A stretch of DNA of 64,000 nt from Burkholderiaceae bacterium (GCA_016710525.1 JADJVQ010000013.1:1-64000), one strand, 5' to 3'. Counted from the first letter of the stretch, positions 35,737-45,465 are shown. The notes: generated by a model from the letters alone, not told the origin. A program made the numbers and translations.

Positions 35737-36687
35737 ATGAACGCACTCGAGCAGCTCAAGCAGTACACCACTGTGGTGGCCGACACCGGCGACTTCCTGT
35801 CGATGCGTGCCTACGCGCCGCGCGATGCCACCACCAACCCGTCGCTGATCCTCAAGGCGGTTGCCAAGCCCGACTACCGGGGACTGCTGGAGGAGACCGT
35901 CGCCGCGCATCGTGCGGAGCCGGTCGCCGCGCTGGGCGACCGGCTGATCGTGCGCTTCGGCTGCGAAATCCTGAAGATCATCCCGGGGCGGGTGTCCACC
36001 GAGGTCGATGCGCGGCTGTCGTTCGACGTCGAGGGCACGCTGACCAAGGCGCGGCGCCTGATCGAGCTGTACCAGGCCGCCGGCGTGCCGCGCGAACGGG
36101 TGCTGATCAAAGTGGCAGCCACCTGGGAAGGCATCCGTGCGGCGGAGCGCCTCGAGAACGACGGCATCCACTGCAACCTCACGCTGCTGTTCTCCTTCGC
36201 GCAGGCGGTCGCCTGTGCGGACGCCGGCGTGACGCTGATCTCGCCGTTCGTGGGACGAATCTACGACTGGTACCGCCGCCGCGATGGCGTCGACTACTTG
36301 CCCGACGAGGATCCGGGCGTGAAATCGGTGCGGCGCATCTACGAATACTTCAAGAAGTTCGGCTATCCGACCGAAGTGATGGGTGCGAGCTTTCGCAACG
36401 TCGGCCAGATCACGGCCCTGGCGGGCTGCGATCTGCTCACCATCAGTCCCGAACTGCTGGCCGAGCTGCAGGGCTCGCAGGCTACGGTGCGCCGCCGCCT
36501 CGACCCGACGGTCGCGCAGACGCTGCCGATCGAACGGATCCGCTTCGACGAAAAGCACTTCCGTTTCGACATGAACGACGATCCGATGGCCAGCGACAAG
36601 CTCGCCGAAGGCATCCGCCAGTTCGTGACCGACGCCCGCAAGCTCGATGGCCTGGTCGCACAGGCGCTGGCAGCGCTGGCCCGCTGA
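35737..36687 (+). CDS. tal: Transaldolase
   Basis: Transaldolase moves a three-carbon unit between sugar phosphates in the non-oxidative pentose phosphate pathway. The 316-residue protein has DATTNPSLI near the start, the Schiff-base lysine in RVLIKVAATWEG and the SPFVGRIYDWY segment. Length matches the classic TalB class. It is a single gene convergent with dut. Confidence 0.96.
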   Translation: MNALEQLKQYTTVVADTGDFLSMRAYAPRDATTNPSLILKAVAKPDYRGLLEETVAAHRAEPVAALGDRLIVRFGCEILKIIPGRVSTEVDARLSFDVEGTLTKARRLIELYQAAGVPRERVLIKVAATWEGIRAAERLENDGIHCNLTLLFSFAQAVACADAGVTLISPFVGRIYDWYRRRDGVDYLPDEDPGVKSVRRIYEYFKKFGYPTEVMGASFRNVGQITALAGCDLLTISPELLAELQGSQATVRRRLDPTVAQTLPIERIRFDEKHFRFDMNDDPMASDKLAEGIRQFVTDARKLDGLVAQALAALAR

Positions 36688-36690
36688 CAC

Positions 36691-36716
36691 TGACTCGAGC
36701 TGCTGACTCGAGCTGT
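36691..36716. repeat. 13-bp tandem direct repeat
   Basis: TGACTCGAGCTGC is followed at once by TGACTCGAGCTGT in the gap between convergent tal and dut. Each unit contains the palindrome CTCGAG. No T-run follows, so it is not an obvious terminator. Confidence 0.7.
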
Positions 36717-36770
36717 TTCGCGCGGGCTCGGTTCCGGTCACACAGGTCGCGCGGGTTTGCCCGCTCCAGT

Positions 36771-37214
36771 TCAGCGCCCGGTGCTGCCGAACCCGCCAGC
36801 GCCGCGCACGCTCGAATCGAACTGTTCGACCACGGTGAAGTTCGCCTGCAGCACCGGCACGATCACCAGTTGGGCAATTCGCTCGAAGGGTTCGATGGTG
36901 AAGGCGCCTGCGCCCCGGTTCCAGCACGAGACCATCAGCTGGCCCTGGTAGTCGGAATCGATCAGGCCCACCAGGTTGCCCAGCACGATGCCGTGCTTGT
37001 GGCCCAGGCCCGAGCGCGGCAGCACGAGCGCGGCATAACCGGCGTCGGCGATATGGATGGCCAGTCCGGTGGGCAGCAGTTCGGTCTGGCCAGGTGCCAG
37101 CGTCAGCGCGGCGTCGAGGCAGGCGCGCAGGTCCAGGCCGGCGCTGCCCGTGGTGGCATAGGCCGGCAGCCGATCGCGCAGGCGCTCATCGAGGATCTTC
37201 AGTTCGATGTTCAT
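36771..37214 (-). CDS. dut: dUTP diphosphatase
   Basis: Dut hydrolyses dUTP to keep uracil out of DNA and supplies dUMP for thymidylate. The 147-residue trimeric-type enzyme shows all motifs: TTGSAGLDLRA, PRSGLGHKHGI, GLIDSDYQGQL, FERIAQLVI and the C-terminal RGAGGFGSTG loop. Its ATG overlaps the upstream membrane-protein gene (ATGA). It is the last gene of the ribF-ileS-lspA-coaBC-dut run. Confidence 0.97.
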   Translation of the reverse strand: MNIELKILDERLRDRLPAYATTGSAGLDLRACLDAALTLAPGQTELLPTGLAIHIADAGYAALVLPRSGLGHKHGIVLGNLVGLIDSDYQGQLMVSCWNRGAGAFTIEPFERIAQLVIVPVLQANFTVVEQFDSSVRGAGGFGSTGR

Positions 37215-37690
37215 GCCTTGGCTGTCAGCAGGCGCGACACGAAGCGCACGACGAAGCCGACGACCAGGAACTGCACGGCGGTGTCGAATTCGGGCTTCCA
37301 GGGCACGTCGTCCATCAGGGTCAGCCCGATCAGCACCACGCCAATGAGCACCAGCACGGTGGAAATTGCGCTGGCCAGCTTGCCCAGCGCGCTGCGCGCA
37401 TTGCTGGCGATCTCGGCGCGTTCGACCGCCCCTTTGCTGGCGCCGCCCGTGCCACTGGCCGCACGGCCGAACAGGCTGTCGGGCGCGCCGGCCAGGGCCT
37501 GCTGCTTGCGTTCCTCTAGGGCCTTGCGCAAGGCCTTCAATTGCTCGCGCCGCGGCTGCGCGTCCTCGTCGCTCTGGCTGCCCGGCGCGCGCGGACCGAT
37601 CACCTGCCCCTGGCCGGGCGGCAGGCGGCTCAGGTTCTCGACATAACGGGCGAAATCGCCGTTCTTCGGCTCCTGGGTGTCGATCATCAT
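37211..37690 (-). CDS. Small membrane protein between coaBC and dut
   Basis: This 159-residue protein has a polar, charged N-terminal half with a Glu/Lys/Arg-rich helix (about 45-70), then two hydrophobic helices near the end (ISTVLVLIGVVLIGLTL and FDTAVQFLVVGFVVRFVS). No known domain is recognised. It overlaps coaBC upstream and dut downstream by four bases each, so it is co-translated with essential genes. The topology suggests a cytoplasmic head on a membrane hairpin; the role is unknown. Confidence 0.75.
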   Translation of the reverse strand: MMIDTQEPKNGDFARYVENLSRLPPGQGQVIGPRAPGSQSDEDAQPRREQLKALRKALEERKQQALAGAPDSLFGRAASGTGGASKGAVERAEIASNARSALGKLASAISTVLVLIGVVLIGLTLMDDVPWKPEFDTAVQFLVVGFVVRFVSRLLTAKA

Positions 37691-38904
37691 GACCTCGCGA
37701 TGGGATGAGCAAGACGCGCCGCCAGTTCGTTGACCAGCGAGGCGGCCAGCTCGGTCTTGCTGGCACGCGGCAACCGATGGCTGCCGCCGGCATCGATCAG
37801 CAGCAGCTCATTGTCGTCCATCCCGAAGGTCTCGTGGCCAATATTGGCGACCAGCAGCGGCACCCCTTTGCGCTCGCGCTTCTCCTGGCCATGGCGTTCG
37901 AGATCCTCGCTCTCGGCGGCGAAGCCGACGCAGTAGGGCGCGCCGGGGCGCGCGGCCACGCTGGCCAGGATGTCGGGATTCTGGGCGAACTGCAGCTGCG
38001 GCGGCGCACCGTCGGCCGTCTTCTTCAGCTTGCTGGTGCTGGCGTTGGCGATCCGCCAGTCGGCGACCGCCGCCACCGAGATGAAAACGTCGACCCGGGC
38101 TTGCGGTCCGTCGAGACGGTCCATGACCGCGTCGTGCATCTGGCGTGCGGTGCGCACATCGAAGCGGCGCACGCCGCGCGGTGTCGGCAGCATCGTCGGT
38201 CCGGCCACCAGGGTGACCTGGCCCCCCGCCTGGCGGCAGGCGCGCGCGATGGCAAAGCCCATCTTGCCCGACGACAGGTTGGTGATGCCGCGCACAGGGT
38301 CGATCGGCTCGAACGTGGGGCCGGCGGTGATCAGGATTTCGCGCCCGGCCAGCCGCTGGGCGGTGAAGAACGCCGCGATGTCCTCGGCGAGCTCATCGGG
38401 TTCGAGCATCCGGCCCATGCCGGTTTCGCCGCAGGCCTGGTCGCCGCTGCCAGGCCCCAGCAGGCGCACGCCATCGGCCGTCAGCTGCCGGACGTTGCGC
38501 TGGGTGGGCGCCTGCGCCCACATCTCGCGGTTCATGGCAGGGGCGGCCAGCAGCGGGCAGTTGCGCGCCAGGCACAGGGTGGAGAGCAGGTCGTCGGCCA
38601 GGCCATGGGCGAGCTTGGCGAGGAAGTCGGCCGATGCCGGCACGATGACGATCGCGTCGGCGCGCCGGGTGAGTTCGATGTGCGCCATCGAGTTGTCGAT
38701 GCGCGGGTCCCACTGGTCGGTGAACACCGGCTGACCGGTGAGCGCCTGGAAGGTGGGCGGGCCGATGAAGCGCGTCGCGGCCTCGGTCATCACGACCTGG
38801 ACCGTGGCGCCGCGCCGCTGCAGCTCGCGGGAGAGTTCGGCCGCCTTGTAGGCGGCCACGCCGCCGGTGATGCCCAGCAGCAGATGGCGTTTGGCGAGTT
38901 CCAT
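37687..38904 (-). CDS. coaBC: Bifunctional phosphopantothenoylcysteine decarboxylase/synthetase
   Basis: CoaBC carries out two steps of coenzyme A synthesis. The N-terminal flavin-binding CoaC half has GITGGVAAYKAAEL, a catalytic His in SMAHIELTRR, the PAMN motif (APAMNREMW) and a GCG-type lid with ACGETGMGRM. The C-terminal CoaB half has ITAGPTFEPIDPVRGITN and SSGKMG. The 405 residues match the fused proteobacterial form. Confidence 0.96.
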   Translation of the reverse strand: MELAKRHLLLGITGGVAAYKAAELSRELQRRGATVQVVMTEAATRFIGPPTFQALTGQPVFTDQWDPRIDNSMAHIELTRRADAIVIVPASADFLAKLAHGLADDLLSTLCLARNCPLLAAPAMNREMWAQAPTQRNVRQLTADGVRLLGPGSGDQACGETGMGRMLEPDELAEDIAAFFTAQRLAGREILITAGPTFEPIDPVRGITNLSSGKMGFAIARACRQAGGQVTLVAGPTMLPTPRGVRRFDVRTARQMHDAVMDRLDGPQARVDVFISVAAVADWRIANASTSKLKKTADGAPPQLQFAQNPDILASVAARPGAPYCVGFAAESEDLERHGQEKRERKGVPLLVANIGHETFGMDDNELLLIDAGGSHRLPRASKTELAASLVNELAARLAHPIARS

Positions 38905-38958
38905 GCCCGCTGTATAGCACAGGCCCGCCGCCGTCGCCGCTGCGGGGGCTCGGGCCGT

Positions 38959-39453
38959 TCAGCGGGCGCGCCGCACCCGGCTCAGTTCGTCCAGGATCAG
39001 CAGCACCGCGCCCACGGTGATCGCGCTGTCGGCCACATTGAAGGCAGGAAAGAAGTAGGTATTCCAGTAGACCAGCAGGAAATCGACCACCTGGCCACGC
39101 CAGATCCGGTCGATGATGTTGCCCAGCGCGCCGCCCAGGATCAGCGCCAGGCCGGTGGCGAACAGGCGCTGCGAGCCGTGCCGCCAGAGCAGGTACAGGA
39201 TGAAGCCGGCCGCGGCCAGGCCTATGCCGACAAAGAACCAGCGCTGCCAGCCGCCTGCCGAGGCCAGAAAGCTGAAGGCAGCGCCGCGGTTGTAGAGCAG
39301 CGTGAGATCGAACCAGCCGGCCACCACCGGCAGCCGTTCGCCCAGCGAGAACATTCGAACGACGACCAGCTTGGTGAGCTGGTCGGACAGGATCACCAGC
39401 AGGGCCAGGGCCAGCCACGGGGTGATCGAAGGGGATGTTTTGGATCGGGCCAA
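38959..39453 (-). CDS. lspA: Lipoprotein signal peptidase
   Basis: LspA removes the signal peptide from prolipoproteins in the inner membrane. The start is a TTG at 39453 with GAGGA six bases upstream, giving 164 residues. Four membrane helices and the two catalytic aspartates are visible, in GNIIDRIWRGQVVDF and FNVADSAITVG, plus NRGAAFSFL. It sits 71 bp after ileS, the usual neighbour. Confidence 0.95.
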   Translation of the reverse strand: MARSKTSPSITPWLALALLVILSDQLTKLVVVRMFSLGERLPVVAGWFDLTLLYNRGAAFSFLASAGGWQRWFFVGIGLAAAGFILYLLWRHGSQRLFATGLALILGGALGNIIDRIWRGQVVDFLLVYWNTYFFPAFNVADSAITVGAVLLILDELSRVRRAR

Positions 39454-39524
39454 GGAGGGTCCTCGAGAAGGCGGCGAGGCCGGCCGGCAGCCCTTGTCGG
39501 GTGCTGCAGGCCGGTGCGGCGGAC

Positions 39525-42380
39525 TCAGGCGACGTGCCGGGATTCGCCTGCGCCGAACAGGTTGCTGGTGCAGCGCCCGCACAGCGTGGGGTGCGCCGGA
39601 TCGTGGCCGACATCGTCGCGAAGGTGCCAGCAGCGCTCGCACTTGGCATGGCCGCTGGCGGCGACTTCGACCGTGATCGGGGCCGCGCCGGGGGCCGCCT
39701 TCAAGGTGGCCTTGGAGGTGATCAGCACGAAGCGCAGGTCGTCGCCCAGCGTGGCCAGCAGCGCATGGTCCTCGGGGCTCACGGTCAGCACGACTTCGGC
39801 CTGCAAAGAGGAGCCGATCGCGCCGGTCGTGCGGCTGGCCTCCAGCTCCTTGAGAACCAGCGCGCGCACTTCGCGGATCCGTCCCCACTTGGGCAGCAGC
39901 GCGTGGGCGTCGTCGGGCTGCGGGTAGACGTGATACGTCTGGGTGAAGATGGTCTCGCCGTGCTCGCGGTGCAGGTCCGGCGCGAACAGCGGCCAGGCTT
40001 CTTCGGCGGTGAACGAGAGGATCGGCGCCATCAGACGCAGCAGGCCGCTGGTGATGTGGTGCAACGCGGTCTGGGCTGAACGCCGTGCGGCGCTGCCGGT
40101 GGCCGTGGTGTACAGCCGATCCTTCAGGATGTCGAGGTAGAACGCGCCGAGATCTTCCGAGCAGTAGGTCTGCAATCCTGCGACCACCGGATGGAACTCG
40201 AACCTGGCCAGCGAGGCCTCGAGGCCGGCCTGCCACTGCGCGGCATGGGCCATCGCGTAGCGGTCGATCTCGAGCATCTGATCGACCGGCACCGCGTCGC
40301 GCGACGGATCGAAGTCGGCCACGTTGGCCAGCAGGAAGCGCAGCGTATTGCGGATGCGCCGGTAGCCCTCGACCACGCGCTTCAGGATCTCGTCGGACAG
40401 CGACAGCTCGCCCGAATAGTCGGTGGAGGCGACCCACAGCCGCAGGATCTCGGCGCCCAGGGTGTCGGAGATCTTTTGCGGCGCGATCACATTGCCCATC
40501 GACTTGCTCATCTTGCGGCCCTCGCCATCGATGACGAAGCCGTGCGTGAGCAGCGCCTTGTACGGCGCGCGGCCGTCGGTCATCGAGGCGGTGAGCAGCG
40601 ACGAGTGGAACCAGCCGCGATGCTGGTCGCTGCCTTCCAGGTACATGTCGGCCGGGAAGTGCGACTGCGCCTGATGCGAGCCGCGCAGCACGGTGAGGTG
40701 TGTGGAACCGGAGTCGAACCAGACGTCGAGAGTGTCGCGGTTCTTCTGGTAATGATCAGCGTCGTCGCCCAGCAGTTCGCGCGGGTCCAGGCGCTGCCAG
40801 GCCTCGATGCCTTCGGCTTCGATGCGCTGGGCCACGACTTCGAGGAGTTCGGCAGTGCGCGGGTGCAACTCACCCGTCTCGCGGTGCACGAAAAATGCCA
40901 TCGGCACGCCCCATTGCCGCTGGCGCGACAGCGTCCAGTCCGGCCGGTTGGCGATCATGCCGTGCAGCCGGGCCTTGCCCCAGGCGGGATAGAAGTCGGT
41001 GGCCTCGACCGCCTTCAGCGCGGTCGCCCTCAGGGTGGCGGCGCCGTCCGTGGGCGTGACATCCATGCCGGCGAACCACTGGCTGGAGGCGCGATAGATG
41101 ATGGGCGTCTTGTGGCGCCAGCAGTGCATGTAGCTGTGCACGTACTTGGTCGCCGAGAACAGGTTGCCCTGCGCGCGGATGTGCTCGACGATGGCCGGAT
41201 TGGCCTTCCAGATGAACTGGCCGCCGAACTGCGGCAGCGAGTCGGCGTACACGCCGTCGCCCATGACCGGCTGCAGCACCTCGCTGTCGGTCATGCCATA
41301 GCGCTTGCACGACAGGAAGTCTTCGACGCCGTACGCCGGCGACGAATGGACCACGCCCGTGCCGGTGTCGATAGTGACGTATTCGCCCAGGTAGACCGGC
41401 GAGGCGCGGTCGTAGAACGGGTGTTTGAATCGGATCAGTTCCAGCGCGCTGCCCGGGCAGGTGGCCAGCACCTTGCCTTCGAGCTTCCAGTCGGCCAGGC
41501 AGGCCTGCACGCGCTCTTCGGCCAGCACCAGCAGCGCCGGCGCGCCCTGCCACTCGGTGGCGACCAGTGCGTAACGGATCTCGGGGTGCAGGTTCAGCGC
41601 CTGGTTGGCCGGCAGCGTCCAGGGCGTGGTGGTCCAGATGACGGCAAAGCCGCGCTCGATCGGCAGTGCCGGCAGGCCGAAGGCCGTGGCCAGCCGCCCG
41701 ATCTGATCGGGCATGAACGGGAAGCCCACGTCCACCGCGATGTCGGTCTTGTCGGCGTACTCGACCTCGGCCTCGGCCAGCGCCGAGCCGCAGTCGAAGC
41801 ACCAGTTCACCGGCTTCAGGCCCCGGAACACATAACCCTTCGCCAGCAGGCGGCCCAGCACACGCAGTTCGTCGGCCTCGTTGCCCGGCGCCATCGTCAG
41901 GTACGGGTTGTCCCATTCGCCCAGCACGCCCATCCGGATGAAGTCCTTCTTCTGGCGGGCAACCTGTTCGGTCGCGTAGGCGCGCGACCGCGCCTGCACC
42001 AGTTCGGGCGGCTGGTTCTTGCCGTGCTGCTTTTCGATCTGGATCTCGATCGGCATGCCGTGGCAGTCCCAGCCCGGCACGTAGCGCGCATCGAAGCCCG
42101 CCATCTGGCGGCTCTTGACCACCATGTCCTTCAGGATCTTGTTGACCGCATGGCCGATGTGCAGGTCGCCGTTGGCATACGGCGGGCCGTCGTGCAGGAC
42201 CCACATCGGGCGGCCCAGCGAGTGCTTGCGGATGCGGTGGTAAGTGCCCTTGTCCTGCCACGACGCGGTCCAGCCGGGCTCGCGCTTGGCGAGATCGCCA
42301 CGCATCGGGAAGGGGGTGTCCGGCAGGTTCAGGGTGTCCCGGTAGGACTTGGTGGCGCTTTTTGCCTTGTCGTCGGCCAT
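39525..42380 (-). CDS. ileS: Isoleucyl-tRNA synthetase
   Basis: IleS charges tRNA-Ile. The 951-residue protein has the HIGH motif (LHIGHAVNK), the KMSKS motif (KMSKSMGN), the editing domain between them, and a C-terminal zinc finger (CERCWH ... CGRC) typical of the bacterial type. Length and order are normal. It begins 14 bp after ribF and is followed by lspA, the classic arrangement. Confidence 0.98.
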   Translation of the reverse strand: MADDKAKSATKSYRDTLNLPDTPFPMRGDLAKREPGWTASWQDKGTYHRIRKHSLGRPMWVLHDGPPYANGDLHIGHAVNKILKDMVVKSRQMAGFDARYVPGWDCHGMPIEIQIEKQHGKNQPPELVQARSRAYATEQVARQKKDFIRMGVLGEWDNPYLTMAPGNEADELRVLGRLLAKGYVFRGLKPVNWCFDCGSALAEAEVEYADKTDIAVDVGFPFMPDQIGRLATAFGLPALPIERGFAVIWTTTPWTLPANQALNLHPEIRYALVATEWQGAPALLVLAEERVQACLADWKLEGKVLATCPGSALELIRFKHPFYDRASPVYLGEYVTIDTGTGVVHSSPAYGVEDFLSCKRYGMTDSEVLQPVMGDGVYADSLPQFGGQFIWKANPAIVEHIRAQGNLFSATKYVHSYMHCWRHKTPIIYRASSQWFAGMDVTPTDGAATLRATALKAVEATDFYPAWGKARLHGMIANRPDWTLSRQRQWGVPMAFFVHRETGELHPRTAELLEVVAQRIEAEGIEAWQRLDPRELLGDDADHYQKNRDTLDVWFDSGSTHLTVLRGSHQAQSHFPADMYLEGSDQHRGWFHSSLLTASMTDGRAPYKALLTHGFVIDGEGRKMSKSMGNVIAPQKISDTLGAEILRLWVASTDYSGELSLSDEILKRVVEGYRRIRNTLRFLLANVADFDPSRDAVPVDQMLEIDRYAMAHAAQWQAGLEASLARFEFHPVVAGLQTYCSEDLGAFYLDILKDRLYTTATGSAARRSAQTALHHITSGLLRLMAPILSFTAEEAWPLFAPDLHREHGETIFTQTYHVYPQPDDAHALLPKWGRIREVRALVLKELEASRTTGAIGSSLQAEVVLTVSPEDHALLATLGDDLRFVLITSKATLKAAPGAAPITVEVAASGHAKCERCWHLRDDVGHDPAHPTLCGRCTSNLFGAGESRHVA

Positions 42381-42394
42381 GGGTGATTCCTGGG

Positions 42395-43348
42395 TCAGAT
42401 TCCGAAGTGGTCACGCGCGGCCCGCGCATCCCGATGGATCTGCTCGACGAGCAGATCGAGGTTCTCGTAATGGCGCTCCTCGCGCAGGCGCGACAGGATT
42501 TCCACCCTGACCAGCGAGCCGTAGACGCTGGCGTTGAAGTCGAACACATGGACCTCGAGCAGCAGCCGGCCGTCGCTCTCGACAGCCGGGCGGGTGCCCA
42601 GGCTGGCCACCGCGGGCAGCGGCCGGTCGGCCAGCCCGTGCACCTGGACGATGAAGATGCCGGCGATGGCGGGGTTGTCGAACGGTATCCGGATGTTCAG
42701 CGTGGGAAAGCCCAGCGTTCGACCCAGTTTGCGGCCATGAATGACATGGCCGGAGATGAAATAGGGCCGGCCGAGCAGGCTGCGGGCCTGCGCCAGATCG
42801 CCCGCGGCGAGGGCGCGGCGCACCGCGGAGCTGGAATAGCGCTCGCCGCCATGGGCGACCGTGGGCATGCGCTCCAGCTCGAAGCCGCGGCGCGCGGAGT
42901 AGTCTTTCAGCATGTCGAAGTCGCCGCGGCGCCGTGCACCGAAGCGGAAGTCGTCGCCGATCATCAGGTGGCGCGCCTGCAGGCCCTCCAGCAGGATGGA
43001 CTCGATGAAGGTTTCGGCCGGCATCGACGCGAGGGACGCATTGAAGTGGGCGATGCAGACCCGGTCGACGCCGCAGTCGGCCAGTGCGCCGAGCTTGTCG
43101 CGTTCGGTCAGGATGCGCGCGGGCACGGTCGCGGACGCAGCCTCGCGGGCACCCAGCACCGAAGCGAAGTATTCGCGCGGATGCGGCTCGAAAGTGAGCA
43201 CGCAGGCCGGCAGCGCGTGCGTGCGGGCGGTGGCCGCTAGGCGGGCAAGCACTGCCTGGTGACCGAGGTGGACCCCATCGAAATTACCGATCGTGAGCAC
43301 GCAGGGCTGGCGCTCGGCGACCGGGGGCAGGCGGCGGAAGACTTTCAT
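42395..43348 (-). CDS. ribF: Bifunctional riboflavin kinase/FAD synthetase
   Basis: RibF turns riboflavin into FMN and FAD. The 317-residue protein starts MKVFRRLPP, has the adenylyltransferase motifs TIGNFDGVHLGHQ and the ISSTxxR-like SSSAVRRAL, and the kinase domain with GRPYFISGHVIHGRKLGRTLGFPTLNI given here only by its key parts (GHVIHGRKLGR, GFPTLN). No strong ribosome site precedes the ATG. It heads the ileS operon and is divergent from purN. Its probable -10 is at 43405-43400. Confidence 0.95.
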   Translation of the reverse strand: MKVFRRLPPVAERQPCVLTIGNFDGVHLGHQAVLARLAATARTHALPACVLTFEPHPREYFASVLGAREAASATVPARILTERDKLGALADCGVDRVCIAHFNASLASMPAETFIESILLEGLQARHLMIGDDFRFGARRRGDFDMLKDYSARRGFELERMPTVAHGGERYSSSAVRRALAAGDLAQARSLLGRPYFISGHVIHGRKLGRTLGFPTLNIRIPFDNPAIAGIFIVQVHGLADRPLPAVASLGTRPAVESDGRLLLEVHVFDFNASVYGSLVRVEILSRLREERHYENLDLLVEQIHRDARAARDHFGI

Positions 43349-43399
43349 GGACGAATGCAATCGAAGGCTGGACAGCGCAGGAATCTGGTAAAACTTTGA

Positions 43400-43405
43400 A
43401 TTATA
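43400..43405 (-). promoter_or_regulatory. Probable -10 element of the ribF-ileS operon
   Basis: On the minus strand TATAAT is an exact -10 hexamer 51 bp before the ribF ATG. The -35 region 17 bp further up (GCCTAT) is poor, so the promoter may need an activator or be weak. Confidence 0.4.
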
Positions 43406-43450
43406 AGGCTTTCCGGCATTCCATAGGCGCGCCGATGCTAACATTGCGGC

Positions 43451-44149
43451 ATGCAGATGCCCGAACAGGCCGCCGTGCCCGCACCACCTTCCCGCAAGCT
43501 GGCCATTCTCGTGTCCGGCAGGGGGTCCAACATGGAGGCCATCGCCCGGGCCATCCAGTCCCAGCGCTGGCCCGTGACCGTGGTCGCGGTCATCGCCCAT
43601 CGCGAAGCCATCCCCGCGGTCGCCTGCGCGCGAGCGCTGGGTCTGCCGGTGCGCATCGTGCCGCTGAACAAGGCGCTTGATCGCGCCCAGCAGGACGCCG
43701 AACTGGACCGATGCCTGGATGAAGTCGCGCCCGACTGGATTGTGCTGGCCGGGTACATGCGCATCCTGTCGGCGGGTTTCGTGGCGCGGCACGAAGGCCG
43801 CATGGTCAACATCCATCCGTCGCTGCTGCCAGCCTTTGCCGGCTTGGACACCCACCGGCGCGCGCTGGCCGCCGGGGTCAGGGTGCATGGCGCCACCGTC
43901 CACCTGGTCACTGCTGACCTCGATGCCGGGCCCATCATCGCCCAGGCGGTCGTGCCGGTGCACCCCGACGACGACGAGGCCACGCTGGCCCAGCGCGTCT
44001 TGCAGGCCGAGCACCGTCTGTATCCCCTGGCGCTGCGGGCCCTGATCGAAGGCCAGATCGCGCTGGATGGCTGCCGGGCGCGCTGGCGCGACCCGGCGCC
44101 GGATGCGGGCGGCGCCGATCCCCTGCTGCTGCTGCCGGAGCCGGCATGA
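43451..44149 (+). CDS. purN: Phosphoribosylglycinamide formyltransferase
   Basis: PurN transfers a formyl group from 10-formyltetrahydrofolate to GAR in purine synthesis. The protein has the phosphate loop SGRGSNMEAI and the catalytic N-H-D set in MVNIHPSLLPAFAG and TADLDAGPIIAQ. It has a short non-conserved N-terminal extension (MQMPEQAAVPAPPSR), so the start at 43451 or 43457 is uncertain. Its stop overlaps the next gene (ATGA). Confidence 0.95.
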   Translation: MQMPEQAAVPAPPSRKLAILVSGRGSNMEAIARAIQSQRWPVTVVAVIAHREAIPAVACARALGLPVRIVPLNKALDRAQQDAELDRCLDEVAPDWIVLAGYMRILSAGFVARHEGRMVNIHPSLLPAFAGLDTHRRALAAGVRVHGATVHLVTADLDAGPIIAQAVVPVHPDDDEATLAQRVLQAEHRLYPLALRALIEGQIALDGCRARWRDPAPDAGGADPLLLLPEPA

Positions 44150-45465
44150 AAAAAGCCCTGCGGGGGGCTGCCGAACGCGCCGAGGCCCGGATCGACGACA
44201 AGAAGAAGGCCAGGACCGAGAGCAGGCACAAGGCGGCGGGTCCGCGTGGCGTGCGCCGCCTGGGACCGCCCGACGAGAGCGCCGCATCGCTGGCCGAGTC
44301 CGCACTGGCCGCTCTGCTGAAATTCGCCGAGCCCGCCGATGTCGTCCTGCGCCGCTTCTTCGCCGCGCATCCGCAGATGGGCCGCACCGACCGCGGCCGG
44401 GTGGCCGAGCAGATGTACGACATCCTGCGCCATCGGCGCCTGTATGCGCATCTGGCCCAGAGCGGGCAGGGGACCTTGCCGGCACGCCTGATCGCGGTCC
44501 ACGAGGCCCGTGATCGCATCGACGCCCAGGGCATGCTGCCCGAGGTGCGCCTGAGCCTGCCCGCCTGGCTGGCCAGCCGCCTGTCGGCCACCCTGTCGCC
44601 GGCCGAGTTCGAATCGCTGGGCCGCGCACTGCTCGAGCCCGCGCCACTGGACTTGCGGGTCAACCTGCTCAAGACCGATCCGGCTGCAGCGCGTCAGTCG
44701 CTGGCCGACGAAGGCGTGCCCAGTGCGCCCTTCGCGCTGGCACCGCTGGCGCTGCGCGTGCACGGCAAGCCCGCGCTGGAGCGGACCCAGGCCTTCGTGC
44801 AGGGGCATGTCGAGGTGCAGGATGCCGGCAGCCAGTTGCTGGCGCACCTGGCGGCGCCGCGGCGCGGCCAGACGGTGGTCGATTTCTGCGCCGGCGCGGG
44901 CGGCAAGACGCTGGCGCTGGCGGCGCTGCTGCGCGGATCCGGGCAGGTTTTCGCCTGTGACATCTCGGCCGCGCGCCTGGCGCGCCTGCGCCCCAGGCTG
45001 GCCCGTTCGGGCGCGACCAACGTCCAGCCTTTCGGCATCGACAACGAGCACGACGCCAAGCTCGATCGCCTGGCCGGCCGTGCCGACGTGGTGCTGGTCG
45101 ATGCCCCGTGCAGCGGCACCGGCACCCTGCGCCGCAATCCCGATCTGAAGTGGCGATTCGATCCGGCCAGCCTCGCCGCGCTCGGGGCCACCCAGCGCTC
45201 GATCCTGGCAGCCGCGGCGCAGCTGGTCCGCCCCGGTGGCGCGCTGGTGTATGCCACCTGCAGCCTGCTCGACGAAGAGAATGACGCGGTGCGCCGCGAC
45301 TTCGAGCGCGATCATCCGGGCTGGCAGGTCGAGCCGGCGGTCAGTGTCCTGGCCCGCCAGGGCATCGAGCTCTCGCCGGTGCTCGATCCCCAGGCGCTGG
45401 TGCTGCGCACCGACGTGCATGGTACCGACGCGTTCTACGCGGTGCGCTGGCTGCGCCCGGCCTGA
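44146..45465 (+). CDS. RsmB/NOP2-family RNA m5C methyltransferase
   Basis: This 439-residue enzyme methylates C5 of a cytosine in RNA, most likely 16S rRNA. The catalytic cysteines lie in VDAPCSGTGTLRRNPDLKW and VYATCSLLDEEN, and the SAM site in DFCAGAGGKTLALA. An N-terminal NusB-like helical domain (about residues 55-150) is present, as in RsmB, but a basic Lys/Arg-rich tail precedes it. It is coupled to purN, an order common in Burkholderiales. Confidence 0.9.
   Translation: MKKALRGAAERAEARIDDKKKARTESRHKAAGPRGVRRLGPPDESAASLAESALAALLKFAEPADVVLRRFFAAHPQMGRTDRGRVAEQMYDILRHRRLYAHLAQSGQGTLPARLIAVHEARDRIDAQGMLPEVRLSLPAWLASRLSATLSPAEFESLGRALLEPAPLDLRVNLLKTDPAAARQSLADEGVPSAPFALAPLALRVHGKPALERTQAFVQGHVEVQDAGSQLLAHLAAPRRGQTVVDFCAGAGGKTLALAALLRGSGQVFACDISAARLARLRPRLARSGATNVQPFGIDNEHDAKLDRLAGRADVVLVDAPCSGTGTLRRNPDLKWRFDPASLAALGATQRSILAAAAQLVRPGGALVYATCSLLDEENDAVRRDFERDHPGWQVEPAVSVLARQGIELSPVLDPQALVLRTDVHGTDAFYAVRWLRPA

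Noticed and set aside
40191..42386. 731-codon open frame antisense to ileS
   Set aside because: It overlaps a certain housekeeping gene over its full length and has no recognisable feature.
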